Assembly: GCF_002159535.1 (NCBI RefSeq)
Contig: NZ_NFIU01000019.1
Location: 1 to 37,401, forward strand
Direction: 5' to 3'
DNA from: Olsenella sp. An290
GTDB lineage: Bacteria; Actinomycetota; Coriobacteriia; Coriobacteriales; Atopobiaceae
DNA: 37,401 nt
Below, one piece after another: positions 8,283 through 15,627 of this stretch. Every line of letters begins with the position of its first letter. Position 1 is the stretch's first letter. A program made the translations under genes and the position numbers. The notes beneath the pieces are model-generated. The model was not told the DNA's origin. It did not search any database and saw only the letters and a program-made list of their open reading frames with translations.

Positions 8283-8359
8283 GCGGCGTTACCTCAGCTG
8301 GATAGAGGACCTGACTACGAATCAGGGCGTCATAGGTTCGAATCCTATACGCCGCACCA
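8283..8359 (+). tRNA. tRNA-Arg(ACG)
   Basis: The acceptor stem GCGGCGT (8283-8289) pairs with ACGCCGC (8349-8355), followed by discriminator A and an encoded CCA. The anticodon stem-loop is CCTGA-CTACGAA-TCAGG with anticodon ACG at 8317-8319. The wobble A is expected to be converted to inosine, so this tRNA reads CGU, CGC and, poorly, CGA. That matters for the CGA-rich leader peptide upstream of argG. Confidence 0.97.
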
Positions 8360-8369
8360 CGCAAATTAA

Positions 8370-8395
8370 GGGGCTCCTTCGGGAGCCCCTTTTTT
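8370..8395 (+). terminator. Terminator of tRNA-Arg(ACG)
   Basis: GGGGCTCC-TTCG-GGAGCCCC (8370-8389) with a stable TTCG tetraloop is followed by six T. A textbook intrinsic terminator. Confidence 0.95.
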
Positions 8396-8431
8396 GCATG
8401 CGCGGGCTCCGACCAGTCCGAGCTCCGCCGC

Positions 8432-8776
8432 CTAGGCGGGCCTGAACTGAAGGCTCCCCTTGGGCCCCATGCTCGAGAACGCATAGGAGATTCCAAGCCC
8501 ATCGCAAAGGTCCATGAGGTCCACGAGTCCACGCCCCTCATCGGAGAGGTAGGCCCACAGCCCCTCCTCCCCCGAGAACCCCACCCGTGCAAGCAGGTCG
8601 GACAGCGCGTCCGGCCCGATCACCATGCGCAGCCGATACTCCTCCTCACCGTAGGCGACGAGCGCCGAGGGGCCCGAAACGTCCTCCCTCACGACAAGGC
8701 TCCCTCCATCAAGCCCAACAAGCATGCGCCGCACGTCCCCCGCATGTGCAAACCTGGCAATCTCCCGCAGCTCCAT
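8432..8776 (-). CDS. Small acidic protein of unknown function, LexA-like operator upstream
   Basis: A 114-aa protein that I do not recognise. It begins MELREIARFAHAGDVRRMLVG and has no signal peptide, membrane segment or metal motif. It is rich in Asp, Glu, Gly and Leu, with a predicted alpha/beta character (for example EYRLRMVIGPDALSDLLARVGF). A purine-rich AGAAGGGCGGA precedes ATG 8776. Its promoter region carries a TATACT -10 and a double GAAC-N4-GTTC palindrome overlapping the -35 area, which suggests SOS control. No neighbour is co-transcribed: it lies between the tRNA-Arg terminator and the serS terminator. A DNA-damage-induced small protein is an inference from the operator only. Confidence 0.75.
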   Translation of the reverse strand: MELREIARFAHAGDVRRMLVGLDGGSLVVREDVSGPSALVAYGEEEYRLRMVIGPDALSDLLARVGFSGEEGLWAYLSDEGRGLVDLMDLCDGLGISYAFSSMGPKGSLQFRPA

Positions 8777-8808
8777 TCCGTCCGCCCTTCTCTCGTCTCC
8801 CTGTGGGC

Positions 8809-8846
8809 AGTATAGCAGAACATCTGTTCTTGGGAACAGATGTTCT
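8809..8846 (-). promoter_or_regulatory. Promoter with tandem LexA-like boxes
   Basis: GAACATCTGTTC (8818-8829) and GAACAGATGTTC (8834-8845) each fit the Gram-positive LexA pattern GAAC-N4-GTTC. The whole stretch is also a 13-bp hairpin with a TTGG loop. On the minus strand TATACT (complement of 8809-8814) forms a strong -10, so the boxes cover the spacer and the -35 position, as expected for repression. The only gene downstream is the 114-aa protein. Confidence 0.7.
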
Positions 8847-8881
8847 TATTCAGGTTTGCGGATTCGCCGCCACATAGCACA

Positions 8882-8920
8882 AGGCGGGGCCGCCCGGACA
8901 TCTCCCGGGCGGCCCCGCCT
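8882..8920 (-). terminator. serS terminator hairpin
   Basis: A 16-bp perfect GC-rich stem (8882-8897 with 8905-8920, loop ACATCTC) lies 27 bases past the serS stop on the minus strand. The T-content after it is modest (TTGTGCTATG). The 12-mer GCGAGAAGAACC sits on the minus strand directly before the hairpin (8923-8934). Confidence 0.8.
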
Positions 8921-8947
8921 GAGGTTCTTCTCGCCAGATGCGCGAGA

Positions 8948-10243
8948 CTAGGCCTCGGGCCTGATGACCTCGACGCCTCCCATGTAGGGGCGCAGGGCCT
9001 CGGGCACCGTGATGGAGCCGTCGGCGTTCTGGTAGTTCTCCATGATGGCGGCCATCGTGCGGCCCACGGCGAGGCCGGAGCCGTTGAGGGTGTGCACGTA
9101 GCGCGTGCCCTTGAACTCGGCCGGGTCCTTGTAGCGGATGTTGGCGCGACGGGCCTGGAAGTCCCAGCAGTTGGAGCAGGAGGAGATCTCCTTGTAGGCG
9201 TTGTAGCTGGGTAGCCACACCTCGAGGTCGTAGCACTTGCACGCGGAGAAGCCGATGTCGCCGGTGCAGAGCGTGACCACGTGGTAGGGCAGCTCCAGCG
9301 CCTGGAGCACGGCCTCGGCCTCGCCGACCATGCTCTCGAGCTGGTTCATCGAGTCCTCGGGCTTGGCGAACTTCACCATCTCGACCTTGTCGAACTGGTG
9401 CACGCGGATGATGCCGCGCGTGTCGCGCCCTGCCGAGCCCGCCTCCTCACGGAAGCACGGCGTGAAGGCGGTGTACCACAGCGGCAGCTGGGAGGCATCG
9501 AGGACCTCGCCGCGGTGAAGGTTGGTGAGCATGACCTCGGCCGTGGGGATGAGGTAGAGGTCGGGGTTCACGTGGTAGAGGTCGTCCTCGAACTTGGGCA
9601 GCTGGCCCGTGCCGAAGAGGGTCTCGCGGTTGGTGATGACGGGCATCCACCACTCCTTGAAACCGGCCTTGACGTGCATGTCCACCATGAAGCTGATGAG
9701 CGCGCGCTCCATGCGCGCGCCCATGCCGCCGAGCACGTAGAAGCGGGCGCCGGCAACCTTGACGCCGCGGTCGAAGTCGATCATGCCGGTGGCCGGGCCC
9801 AGGTCCCAGTGCGCCTTGGGCTCAAAGCCGTCCGCGGCAAAGTCGCGCGGGGTGCCCCAGCGGCGCACCTCGGGGTTGTCGGAGTCGTCGCGCCCGTAGG
9901 GGACGGACTCGTGCGGGATGTTGGGGATGCGCGACACCAGGTCAAAGAGGGCGTCCTCGACCTCGCCGCGGCGGTCGTCGAGCGCGGCGATGCGGTCCTT
10001 GTTGGCGGCCACGCGCGCCTTTGCGGCCTCGGCCTCCTCGCGCTTGCCCTCGCGCATGAGCTGGCCGATCTCCTTGGAGACGGCGTTGCGCTCGGCCTGG
10101 AGCTTCTCGACCTCGGCGATGACGGAGCGGCGCTCCTCGTCAAGCTCGAAGAACTTCTCGCGGTCCCAGTGCGCGTTCTGGCGAGACTCGCAGGCCTTGT
10201 CGACGACGTCGGGATTCTCACGGACGAACTTGATGTCGAGCAT
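8948..10243 (-). CDS. serS: Seryl-tRNA synthetase
   Basis: A 431-aa class II aminoacyl-tRNA synthetase charging tRNA-Ser. The N-terminal long antiparallel coiled coil that grips the tRNA variable arm is obvious (roughly residues 25-105, dense in Glu, Arg, Lys and Ala). The catalytic core shows motif 2, [21 protein letters not shown], with [11 protein letters not shown] before it. Motif 3 is [21 protein letters not shown] 10243 is chosen because [14 protein letters not shown] is the family's conserved N-terminus and AAGGAG precedes it. The gene is divergent from the small membrane protein and shares a palindromic AT-rich promoter region. Its cognate tRNA-Ser(GCT) is 1 kb away. Confidence 0.98.
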   Translation of the reverse strand: MLDIKFVRENPDVVDKACESRQNAHWDREKFFELDEERRSVIAEVEKLQAERNAVSKEIGQLMREGKREEAEAAKARVAANKDRIAALDDRRGEVEDALFDLVSRIPNIPHESVPYGRDDSDNPEVRRWGTPRDFAADGFEPKAHWDLGPATGMIDFDRGVKVAGARFYVLGGMGARMERALISFMVDMHVKAGFKEWWMPVITNRETLFGTGQLPKFEDDLYHVNPDLYLIPTAEVMLTNLHRGEVLDASQLPLWYTAFTPCFREEAGSAGRDTRGIIRVHQFDKVEMVKFAKPEDSMNQLESMVGEAEAVLQALELPYHVVTLCTGDIGFSACKCYDLEVWLPSYNAYKEISSCSNCWDFQARRANIRYKDPAEFKGTRYVHTLNGSGLAVGRTMAAIMENYQNADGSITVPEALRPYMGGVEVIRPEA

Positions 10244-10298
10244 GCTGGCTCCTTGCGTTGTTGGCTTGCACCCGCCGGCACGCGCGCGGCGGCTCCCC

Positions 10299-10310
10299 AA
10301 GTATATACTT
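10299..10310. promoter_or_regulatory. Palindromic divergent -10 region
   Basis: AAGTATATACTT is a perfect 12-bp palindrome between divergent serS and the 62-aa gene. TATACT can be read on both strands (10304-10309 plus; 10300-10305 minus), so it may supply overlapping -10 elements for both genes. No good -35 is seen on either side. Confidence 0.5.
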
Positions 10311-10346
10311 GTGCGGACGAATTGAGACGGGGCTCGGGAGGGGCGC

Positions 10347-10535
10347 ATGCAGGCTATCACGGACTTCATCGCATGGCTGTTCAACGACAGGATGGGCGTC
10401 ATCTGCCTGATCGTGGGCGGCATCGTGCTCTGCCTGCTCATCGCCCTGCTCATGGAGCGCAAGACCAAGCAGCGCTACTTCAACCACGAGAAGTCCGAGG
10501 ACGACTGGGACCTCTTCGGAGACGACGAGGAGTAG
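10347..10535 (+). CDS. Small single-span membrane protein
   Basis: A 62-aa protein with one central hydrophobic helix ([20 protein letters not shown], residues 17-36). It has a positively charged ERKTKQR stretch after the helix and an acidic tail ([13 protein letters not shown]). The ribosome site GGGAGGGG is 5-6 bases before ATG 10347. The charge pattern suggests the tail is cytoplasmic. I do not recognise the family. No partner gene follows, since the palindromic element begins 62 bp downstream. Confidence 0.75.
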   Translation: MQAITDFIAWLFNDRMGVICLIVGGIVLCLLIALLMERKTKQRYFNHEKSEDDWDLFGDDEE

Positions 10536-10597
10536 CCCCGGCGACCGCGCGGACGCGCGGCCGGCACGGCGGCCTAGCGGTGACATATTCTCAAAAA

Positions 10598-10672
10598 TTA
10601 ACGCACATAATCTGAGTTTTATCTCGTTATTCTTCTGTATTATGTGAAATGAAAACAGATTATGTGCGTTAA
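10598..10672 (+). repeat. 75-bp palindromic element, copy E1
   Basis: The arms TTAACGCACATAATCTG (10598-10614) and its exact complement (10656-10672) enclose a 41-bp AT-rich core. A GTTTT/AAAAC pair extends the stem after one bulge. E1 is AT-rich inside a GC-rich chromosome and lies directly before the ribosome site of the nuclease-like gene. Any promoter for that gene must therefore lie in it; TATTAT at 10638-10643 is a possible -10. It aligns without gaps, over all 75 positions, with the reverse complement of the element at 11907-11981. Confidence 0.9.
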
Positions 10673-10691
10673 TCAGGGGAAGGAGGCTGCC

Positions 10692-11981
10692 GTGCGCCTT
10701 GCCGTCAGCGGACTCACCGCCCTCCGGGCGCTGCGCGCATACCGAAGCGAGCGCAGGCGTCTCCCCCAGGCCCGCCTTGACCTCCCCAAGCCAGACCCCA
10801 GCCCCCAGCGGCGTTGGACCGCGCGCCTCATCCCCCTCGACCGGCTTGCCCTTGACGCCCCGCCGAGCGCCGAGCGCCCGATTGACGTGGTTGTCCCCGA
10901 TTCCGCCCTACGGGTCAGAGGGCAGTTCTTCTCGTGCTCGGTCCGCTCCGGGGCGCGATGGCGCGGGGCGTTTGTCCCGCTGGGAGGGGGACTCTTCATT
11001 CCGTCCCCCGAGACCCTCTTCCTCGAGCTTGCCGAGGTGATGTCCCCCGAGACCCACGCCCTGCTCGGCTATGAGCTCTGCGGGACGTACTCCCGCGATG
11101 CGCGCGACCCGCGCTGCGGGGCCGTCACCCATGGCATCCCGCCCGTCACGAGCGTCGCGGACATCGAGCGCCTGCTCGACGAGGTGGGCCGCGGAACGCA
11201 GGTCATCCTCGCCCGAAGGTCGCTGAGACGCGTTGCCGACAACGCCTGGTCGGCCATGGAGGCCATCGTTGCCCTCATGGCCTGCCTGCCCGTTCACGAG
11301 TTGGGCTACGAGCTTGGGCGCGTCAGGCTGAACGTGCGGCACGACGCGCCGGCAGAGCTCGTTGCACTTGGGGGCAAGACGTCGCGCGTCCCCGACATCG
11401 AGGTCCTGGGGACGCACGTTGGGTTCAACTACGACAGCCACCAGCACCTCGACCTTGAGTCGATCGCGCGCGCCGCAGATAACGGGGACCCCTCGGAGGC
11501 GATCGCCCTTGTACGAGAGAAGCACCTTGACGATCTCAAGAGGAATCGCGAGCTCGCCGCGATGGGGCGCATTGTCCTTCCGGTCACGCCCAGCGACCTG
11601 TTTGCGCCCGGAGGACTCGACGCCGTGATGCTCGAGGCCGCCCTTTCCATCAACGCGTTTGACGGGGGTAGGGTCCTGAGCAACGTCTGGGTGGCTCTGG
11701 GGTCCGCCAGCGTCCGGCGACGGCGACAAGAGCTCGTCTGGTCGCTGCTTCCCTGGGACGCGGGGGTGGCCGTACGCGCAAAAGCGCGCCCGCTGGCGTC
11801 CGTGGCTGCCCTACCCCGAGGATTAGCGCGCCCGCTGCGACGGTTGACGCGCCGCTGTCGGGCGGCCAGCGCGCCGCCGTGGCGGCCGTCGTCCTTGCCG
11901 CGGCGATTAACGCACATTATTTGCTTTCAAGTCATATATCCGCAGGACCGCACCAAGGAAAAGTCAGATTTTGTGCGTTAA
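10692..11981 (+). CDS. AbiEi/DUF559-like protein with nuclease-type fold, copy 1
   Basis: A 429-aa protein paralogous to the frameshifted copy at 36249-37396. The N-terminal part (IDVVVPDSALRVRG..., then SPETLFLELAEVM) resembles the middle region of AbiEi-type proteins. The C-terminal part has the arrangement of DUF559/Vsr-like PD-(D/E)XK folds: SAME (Glu190), VPDIEV (Asp235, Glu237), FNYDSHQHLD and REKHLDDLKRNRELAAMG followed by VLPVTPSDLF. This assignment is by eye. GTG 10692 is preferred over ATG 10662 because AAGGAGG precedes it and it aligns with the paralogue's MRLALDGLDALR start. The last residues after SLLPW (351-355) diverge from the paralogue and run into the downstream element, whose terminal TAA supplies the stop. 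Function is unknown; a defence or toxin-antitoxin role is inferred. Confidence 0.75.
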   Translation: MRLAVSGLTALRALRAYRSERRRLPQARLDLPKPDPSPQRRWTARLIPLDRLALDAPPSAERPIDVVVPDSALRVRGQFFSCSVRSGARWRGAFVPLGGGLFIPSPETLFLELAEVMSPETHALLGYELCGTYSRDARDPRCGAVTHGIPPVTSVADIERLLDEVGRGTQVILARRSLRRVADNAWSAMEAIVALMACLPVHELGYELGRVRLNVRHDAPAELVALGGKTSRVPDIEVLGTHVGFNYDSHQHLDLESIARAADNGDPSEAIALVREKHLDDLKRNRELAAMGRIVLPVTPSDLFAPGGLDAVMLEAALSINAFDGGRVLSNVWVALGSASVRRRRQELVWSLLPWDAGVAVRAKARPLASVAALPRGLARPLRRLTRRCRAASAPPWRPSSLPRRLTHIICFQVIYPQDRTKEKSDFVR

Positions 11982-11983
11982 TC
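11905..11983 (-). repeat. 75-bp palindromic element, copy E2 (inverted)
   Basis: Outer arms GATTAACGCACA and TGTGCGTTAATC close a 79-bp unit whose 75-bp core is the same length as E1. In reverse complement it matches E1 at roughly 70% of positions with no gaps. Divergence is confined to the middle third, about positions 24-43. E1 and E2 therefore flank the nuclease-like gene as an inverted pair. E2 also encodes the last 24 residues and the stop codon of that reading frame. Confidence 0.85.
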
Positions 11984-12039
11984 GGGGGGGCACCATACTC
12001 GGGGCGCGCCAGAACGCCCCGGAAGGGCGCGCACGCAAA

Positions 12040-12064
12040 AGGCCCCGGTACTGGACCGGGGCCT
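12040..12064 (-). terminator. Terminator of tRNA-Leu
   Basis: AGGCCCCGGT and ACCGGGGCCT form a 10-bp perfect stem around a 5-base loop. On the minus strand it is followed by TTTT, 10 bases past the tRNA-Leu CCA end. Confidence 0.88.
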
Positions 12065-12074
12065 CAAGCAATCA

Positions 12075-12161
12075 TGGTGCGGGCGAAAGGACTTGAACCT
12101 TCATGGAGTTGCCCCCATACGGACCTGAACCGTACGCGTCTGCCAATTCCGCCACGCCCGC
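12075..12161 (-). tRNA. tRNA-Leu(CAG)
   Basis: Read on the minus strand, the acceptor GCGGGCG pairs with CGCCCGC, followed by discriminator A and an encoded CCA. The anticodon loop TTCAGGT gives anticodon CAG (complement of 12125-12127), reading CUG. A long variable arm (GGGGGCAACTCC) and the GGTTCAAGTCC T-arm fit a class II leucine tRNA. Confidence 0.96.
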
Positions 12162-12172
12162 GTGCGAAGGCC

Positions 12173-12201
12173 ATTCTAGCTCATGACGCCCTTCCTGCCA
12201 A
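12173..12201 (-). promoter_or_regulatory. tRNA-Leu promoter
   Basis: On the minus strand, TTGGCA (complement of 12196-12201) and TAGAAT (complement of 12173-12178) are separated by exactly 17 bp. The -10 ends 11 bp before the mature tRNA. The 12-mer GCGAGAAGAACC lies 9 bp beyond the -35 (12211-12222). Confidence 0.8.
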
Positions 12202-12359
12202 GCCCGATTTGCGAGAAGAACCGTCGGGTGCGCAGCAACGCGCCGTCGCCGCACGGCGGCCGCCGGCGCGCCACGTTGTGGACAAAAGCCGAGGCCCGCC
12301 GCCCTGAGGTAGAATAGGCCCACCTTACGGCCGCACGCAGCACAAACAGAGGAGACGCC

Positions 12360-14114
12360 GTGAGCCAGACCGCACAGACCGCGCCGCGGCCCGGCGCGCC
12401 GCAACGACACGAAATGCCCCCCGAGGAGGTACTCCTCGGCCGCTACCGCGTGCTCGCACGCCGGGGCACGGGAGGCTTTGGCTCGGTCTGCACCTGCTGG
12501 GACCTGCGACTCCAGCGGCGCGTTGCCATCAAGCGGATCGCCCTTGCCGACGGGGCGCTCACCACCCCCGACGAGGCGCTCGCCGAGGCGCGCACCATCT
12601 GCCTGCTCCACCACCCCAACATCGTCACCCTCTATGACTACGAGTCCAACGGCGCCTACGCCTACCTCGTCATGGAGTACGTCGACGGCCTCAACCTGGG
12701 CGAGCTCCTCGCGCGCGTGGAGGGCGGCCGCCTCACCTACGAGGAGTGCGCGCACGTCCTGGCCTCCGTCGCCCGGGCGATCTCCTACGCGCACGAGAAC
12801 AAGACCCTCCACCTGGACATCAAGCCCACCAACATCATCATCGACCGCCAGGGCACGGTGAAGCTCGCCGACTTTGGCATGGCCGACCTCGCCTCCGTCG
12901 CGGGCTACGGCGACGCCAAGGGCGGCACCGTGGGCTACATGCCGCCCGAGCAGATCCGCGGCGAGCTCGTGGACGAGCGCGCCGACGTCTTCGCGCTCGC
13001 GGCCGTCGTGTGGCAGGCGCTCTCCGGCAAGAGCCCGTTTCTCGCCAACACCCCGGCCGCCTCGCTAAAGCTCATCGAGCGCGGGCCCTCGCGCTCGCTC
13101 GCCAAGGACTGCCCCGACCTGCCCGGCGACGTCGAGCTCGCGCTGCTCCGCGCGCTCTCGCCCTCGCCCGCCGACCGTCCCTCCGACGTGCTCGAGCTCG
13201 CCGACAGCATCCTTCCCTACCTGGGACCTGAGCCCAACGGAGCCGCCTCCCTGCGCGAGCTCCTGGACCAGGCCGAGAAGGACGACGGCTCGGACGAGGC
13301 CTACTGGGCCTCGCGGCGGCCGCCCGTGTCGGTCCGCTACCCCTGGCTCGAGGGCGCCTTCGAGCGTGCGGTGGTGGCGCTCGCCACCTTTGCGACCGTC
13401 CGGATCGCGCTGCCGGCGCTCTTTGACGCCACGGGCGTCACCGTGGCGTCGCTCGCCGTGACGCTCGCCGCGGCCGCCTGGCCGCCGCTCGGCTCCGCCG
13501 CCGCGGGGCTCATCGCGGCCGCCGCGCTCGCCCACACGCTTCCCACGCCGGCCTCCTTCCCCCTTGCCGCCGCCGTCGCGGTGGCCGTGGGCGTCTGGTG
13601 GGTCCGCGTGGGGCGCCGCGAGCACCTCGCGAGCGCCGCGGTTCTTCTCCCCTGCTGCCTGCCCTCGCCCCTGACCGGCGCCGCCGTGGCGGGCTTTGCG
13701 CTCGACCCGGCCCAGGCCGCCGTCACGGGCGGCTTTGGCTACCTTCTGGGCACCGTCTTCCACCTGGCCGCGAGCTCGGGCTTTGCCGCCACGACGACGG
13801 CCGCCGGCCTGATCGAGGCCGCCACGATCCCGGCCTTCTGGGTGCTCGGGGCCGGGGCCGTGATCTGCGCGCTCGTCTCGTCGGCCGTGGCCATGCGCGG
13901 CAGCGTGCGCGCGGGCGTCGCGGGCCAGGCACTCGGGCTCGTCTGCCTTGCCGTGTCCGGCGTCCTCGTCGGCAGCATGGAGAATGACGGTATATGGGCG
14001 CTCCCCCTTGGGGAGCACCTCGTGCTTGCGGTACTCTTGTTTGTGCTTTTGTGCATTGCGACAGTCCTGAGAGGCCCGCTCTTCGAGGACCAGGAAGGCG
14101 AGGACATATCATGA
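12360..14114 (+). CDS. Membrane Ser/Thr protein kinase lacking the HRD arginine
   Basis: A 584-aa Hanks-type kinase. Residues about 28-290 form the kinase domain: Gly loop GTGGFGSV (36-43), catalytic Lys58 in VAIKRI, catalytic loop LHLDIKPTN (Asp153) and DFG at 171-173. PPEQ (195-198) stands in the APE position. The catalytic loop is HLD rather than HRD, so it may be a non-RD kinase regulated without activation-loop phosphorylation. A linker is followed, from about residue 345, by a Val/Ala/Leu-rich region with roughly seven to nine membrane helices, unlike the single helix and PASTA tail of PknB. GTG 12360 has AGAGGAG upstream. Its stop overlaps fhaA by four bases (ATGA), so it starts the cell-wall signalling operon and probably phosphorylates FHA or SEDS partners. 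Confidence 0.92.
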   Translation: MSQTAQTAPRPGAPQRHEMPPEEVLLGRYRVLARRGTGGFGSVCTCWDLRLQRRVAIKRIALADGALTTPDEALAEARTICLLHHPNIVTLYDYESNGAYAYLVMEYVDGLNLGELLARVEGGRLTYEECAHVLASVARAISYAHENKTLHLDIKPTNIIIDRQGTVKLADFGMADLASVAGYGDAKGGTVGYMPPEQIRGELVDERADVFALAAVVWQALSGKSPFLANTPAASLKLIERGPSRSLAKDCPDLPGDVELALLRALSPSPADRPSDVLELADSILPYLGPEPNGAASLRELLDQAEKDDGSDEAYWASRRPPVSVRYPWLEGAFERAVVALATFATVRIALPALFDATGVTVASLAVTLAAAAWPPLGSAAAGLIAAAALAHTLPTPASFPLAAAVAVAVGVWWVRVGRREHLASAAVLLPCCLPSPLTGAAVAGFALDPAQAAVTGGFGYLLGTVFHLAASSGFAATTTAAGLIEAATIPAFWVLGAGAVICALVSSAVAMRGSVRAGVAGQALGLVCLAVSGVLVGSMENDGIWALPLGEHLVLAVLLFVLLCIATVLRGPLFEDQEGEDIS

Positions 14115-15217
14115 GCTTCCTCAGTGATTTCGAGGGGCGCATCGGCTCCGTGTTTGGCGCCGCCCCGCAGGGATACACCGAGCCGTTCTCCTTCAAGAAG
14201 CTCGCCAAGCGCGCGGCGCGCGAGATGGAGAACGAGACGTACGAGATCGACGGCGTCGACACGGCGCCGGCGCTCTACACCGTGCTCGTCTCCGCCGCCG
14301 ACGACTCCCTCATGCGGCCGCTCTATGGCCAGATCACCTATGAGACCTCGGCCTTTGTGACGGCCCAGGCCCAGAAGAAGGGGTATGCCTTCGTGGGCAG
14401 CCCCCTCGTGCGCTTCATGGTTGACCCGTCGCTCAAGTCCGGCAAGTTCGCCGTCTTCGCGGAGAACGTGGACGCCCGCACCCTCACGCGCCTGCGCGAG
14501 GAGGAGCGCGCGTTCCTCGCGGGCAACTCGAGCGCGGGCGGCGCCGCGGCGCAGATCAGCCGTCGCTCGGCCACGCCGCGCCCCACCCCGCGCCCGCGCC
14601 CCTCGCTCGACGACTCGCTCGACGCCGGGCTCGACGTGATGCCCGACGGCTTTGACGCCGAGCCCTCTCCTGTGGCCTCGGCCTCCGAGTCCACGCCCAT
14701 GCCCGTCGCCGCACCGGCCACGCCCCTCGTCGCTCCGTCCGAGGAGCCCGGCGCCGCCGGCATCCCGCAGACCCAGCGCCGCAGCGTTCCCCTCGTGGAC
14801 GTGCGCCGCGGGATTGGCGTGGAGGCCGTGGCCGGCATCCCCGGAGCAGCCGACGCGGCCGCGGCCGTGGGCGGCATGGGAGCCCCCCAGCCGGCCGGCG
14901 TCGCCGCGCCCGCGGAGCCGCGTGCCGCCTCCTGCCTGCTCATCGACCGTCAGACGGGCCGCACCTTCACGGGCCGCGCCCCCGTCACCGTGATCGGTCG
15001 CGAGCGCGCGCAGGCAGACATCGTCCTGCGCGACCCCAACGTCTCCCGCCGCCACGCCGAGCTCTCCTTTGACGGGCGCGACTGGCACATCGTCGACCTT
15101 GGCTCGACCAACGGCACCCTCGTCAACGACGTCGAGATCACCGACTGCGCCCTGCGTGACGGCGACCTCATCACCCTGGGCCTGGTGAACCTCGAGTTCA
15201 GGGGGAACCTCTCATGA
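14111..15217 (+). CDS. fhaA: FHA domain protein with DUF3662 (FhaA-like)
   Basis: A 368-aa cytoplasmic protein with the FhaA layout. An N-terminal DUF3662-type domain spans about residues 1-125 (MSFLSDFEGRIGSVFGAA..., KKGYAFVGSPLVRF). A Pro/Ala-rich linker follows, about 145-270. A C-terminal FHA domain occupies about 275-365, with GRERAQADIVLRDPNVSRRH and VDLGSTNGTLVN carrying the Arg, Ser and His/Asn phosphothreonine-binding residues. In mycobacteria FhaA binds phosphorylated pseudokinase MviN and tempers peptidoglycan synthesis; a similar role is inferred. It begins inside the kinase stop codon (ATGA) and its own stop overlaps fhaB in the same way, so translation is coupled. Confidence 0.93.
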   Translation: MSFLSDFEGRIGSVFGAAPQGYTEPFSFKKLAKRAAREMENETYEIDGVDTAPALYTVLVSAADDSLMRPLYGQITYETSAFVTAQAQKKGYAFVGSPLVRFMVDPSLKSGKFAVFAENVDARTLTRLREEERAFLAGNSSAGGAAAQISRRSATPRPTPRPRPSLDDSLDAGLDVMPDGFDAEPSPVASASESTPMPVAAPATPLVAPSEEPGAAGIPQTQRRSVPLVDVRRGIGVEAVAGIPGAADAAAAVGGMGAPQPAGVAAPAEPRAASCLLIDRQTGRTFTGRAPVTVIGRERAQADIVLRDPNVSRRHAELSFDGRDWHIVDLGSTNGTLVNDVEITDCALRDGDLITLGLVNLEFRGNLS

Positions 15218-15627
15218 TCGACCTCGTCCTGTTTGTGGGGCGCGTGCTGCTTGTCGTCGTCCTCTACATCTTCCTGTTCGCCGTGATGCGGACGGGCGTG
15301 GGGCTGGTCCGTGGCCAGCGCCGGGACGCCGCCATCTGGTCCATCGACGTCGAGAAGGGCGCCCGCGCCCTGCGCGGCCTGCACGTCGACATCCTCGGCC
15401 CCGTGGTCGTGGGCCGCTCCCCCTCCTCAGACATCGTCGTGGACGAGCCCTACGTCTCGTCCTCCCACGCGCGCTTCACGCTTCAGGGCCCGGCCCTCGT
15501 CCTCGAGGACCTCGGCTCCACCAACGGAACCCTCGTCAACGGTCACCCCATCGACCAGCCCGTCACGCTGAGGGAGGATGACGAAGTCCAGATTGGTGAC
15601 ACCATCATGAGGGTGAGCCGCGGATGA
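15214..15627 (+). CDS. fhaB: Membrane-anchored FHA protein (FhaB-like)
   Basis: A 137-aa protein with one N-terminal helix (LVLFVGRVLLVVVLYIFLFAV, about residues 4-24) and a C-terminal FHA domain. Binding residues are visible in VVVGRSPSSDIVVDEPYVSSSHARF and LEDLGSTNGTLVNG. It matches the FhaB/FipA type that docks phosphorylated PASTA kinase at sites of wall synthesis. It overlaps fhaA by 4 bp and the phosphatase gene by 4 bp. The order fhaA-fhaB-phosphatase-rodA is the standard actinobacterial arrangement. Confidence 0.93.
   Translation: MIDLVLFVGRVLLVVVLYIFLFAVMRTGVGLVRGQRRDAAIWSIDVEKGARALRGLHVDILGPVVVGRSPSSDIVVDEPYVSSSHARFTLQGPALVLEDLGSTNGTLVNGHPIDQPVTLREDDEVQIGDTIMRVSRG

Noticed and set aside
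10244-10298. T-box leader for serS
   Set aside because: The upstream gap is only about 100 bp and shared with a divergent gene; there is room for neither specifier loop nor T-box sequence.
10545-10560. CCGCGCG-GA-CGCGCGG hairpin as terminator of the 62-aa gene
   Set aside because: The two-base loop is sterically impossible without opening pairs, and no T-run follows; it may be only a GC-rich stretch.
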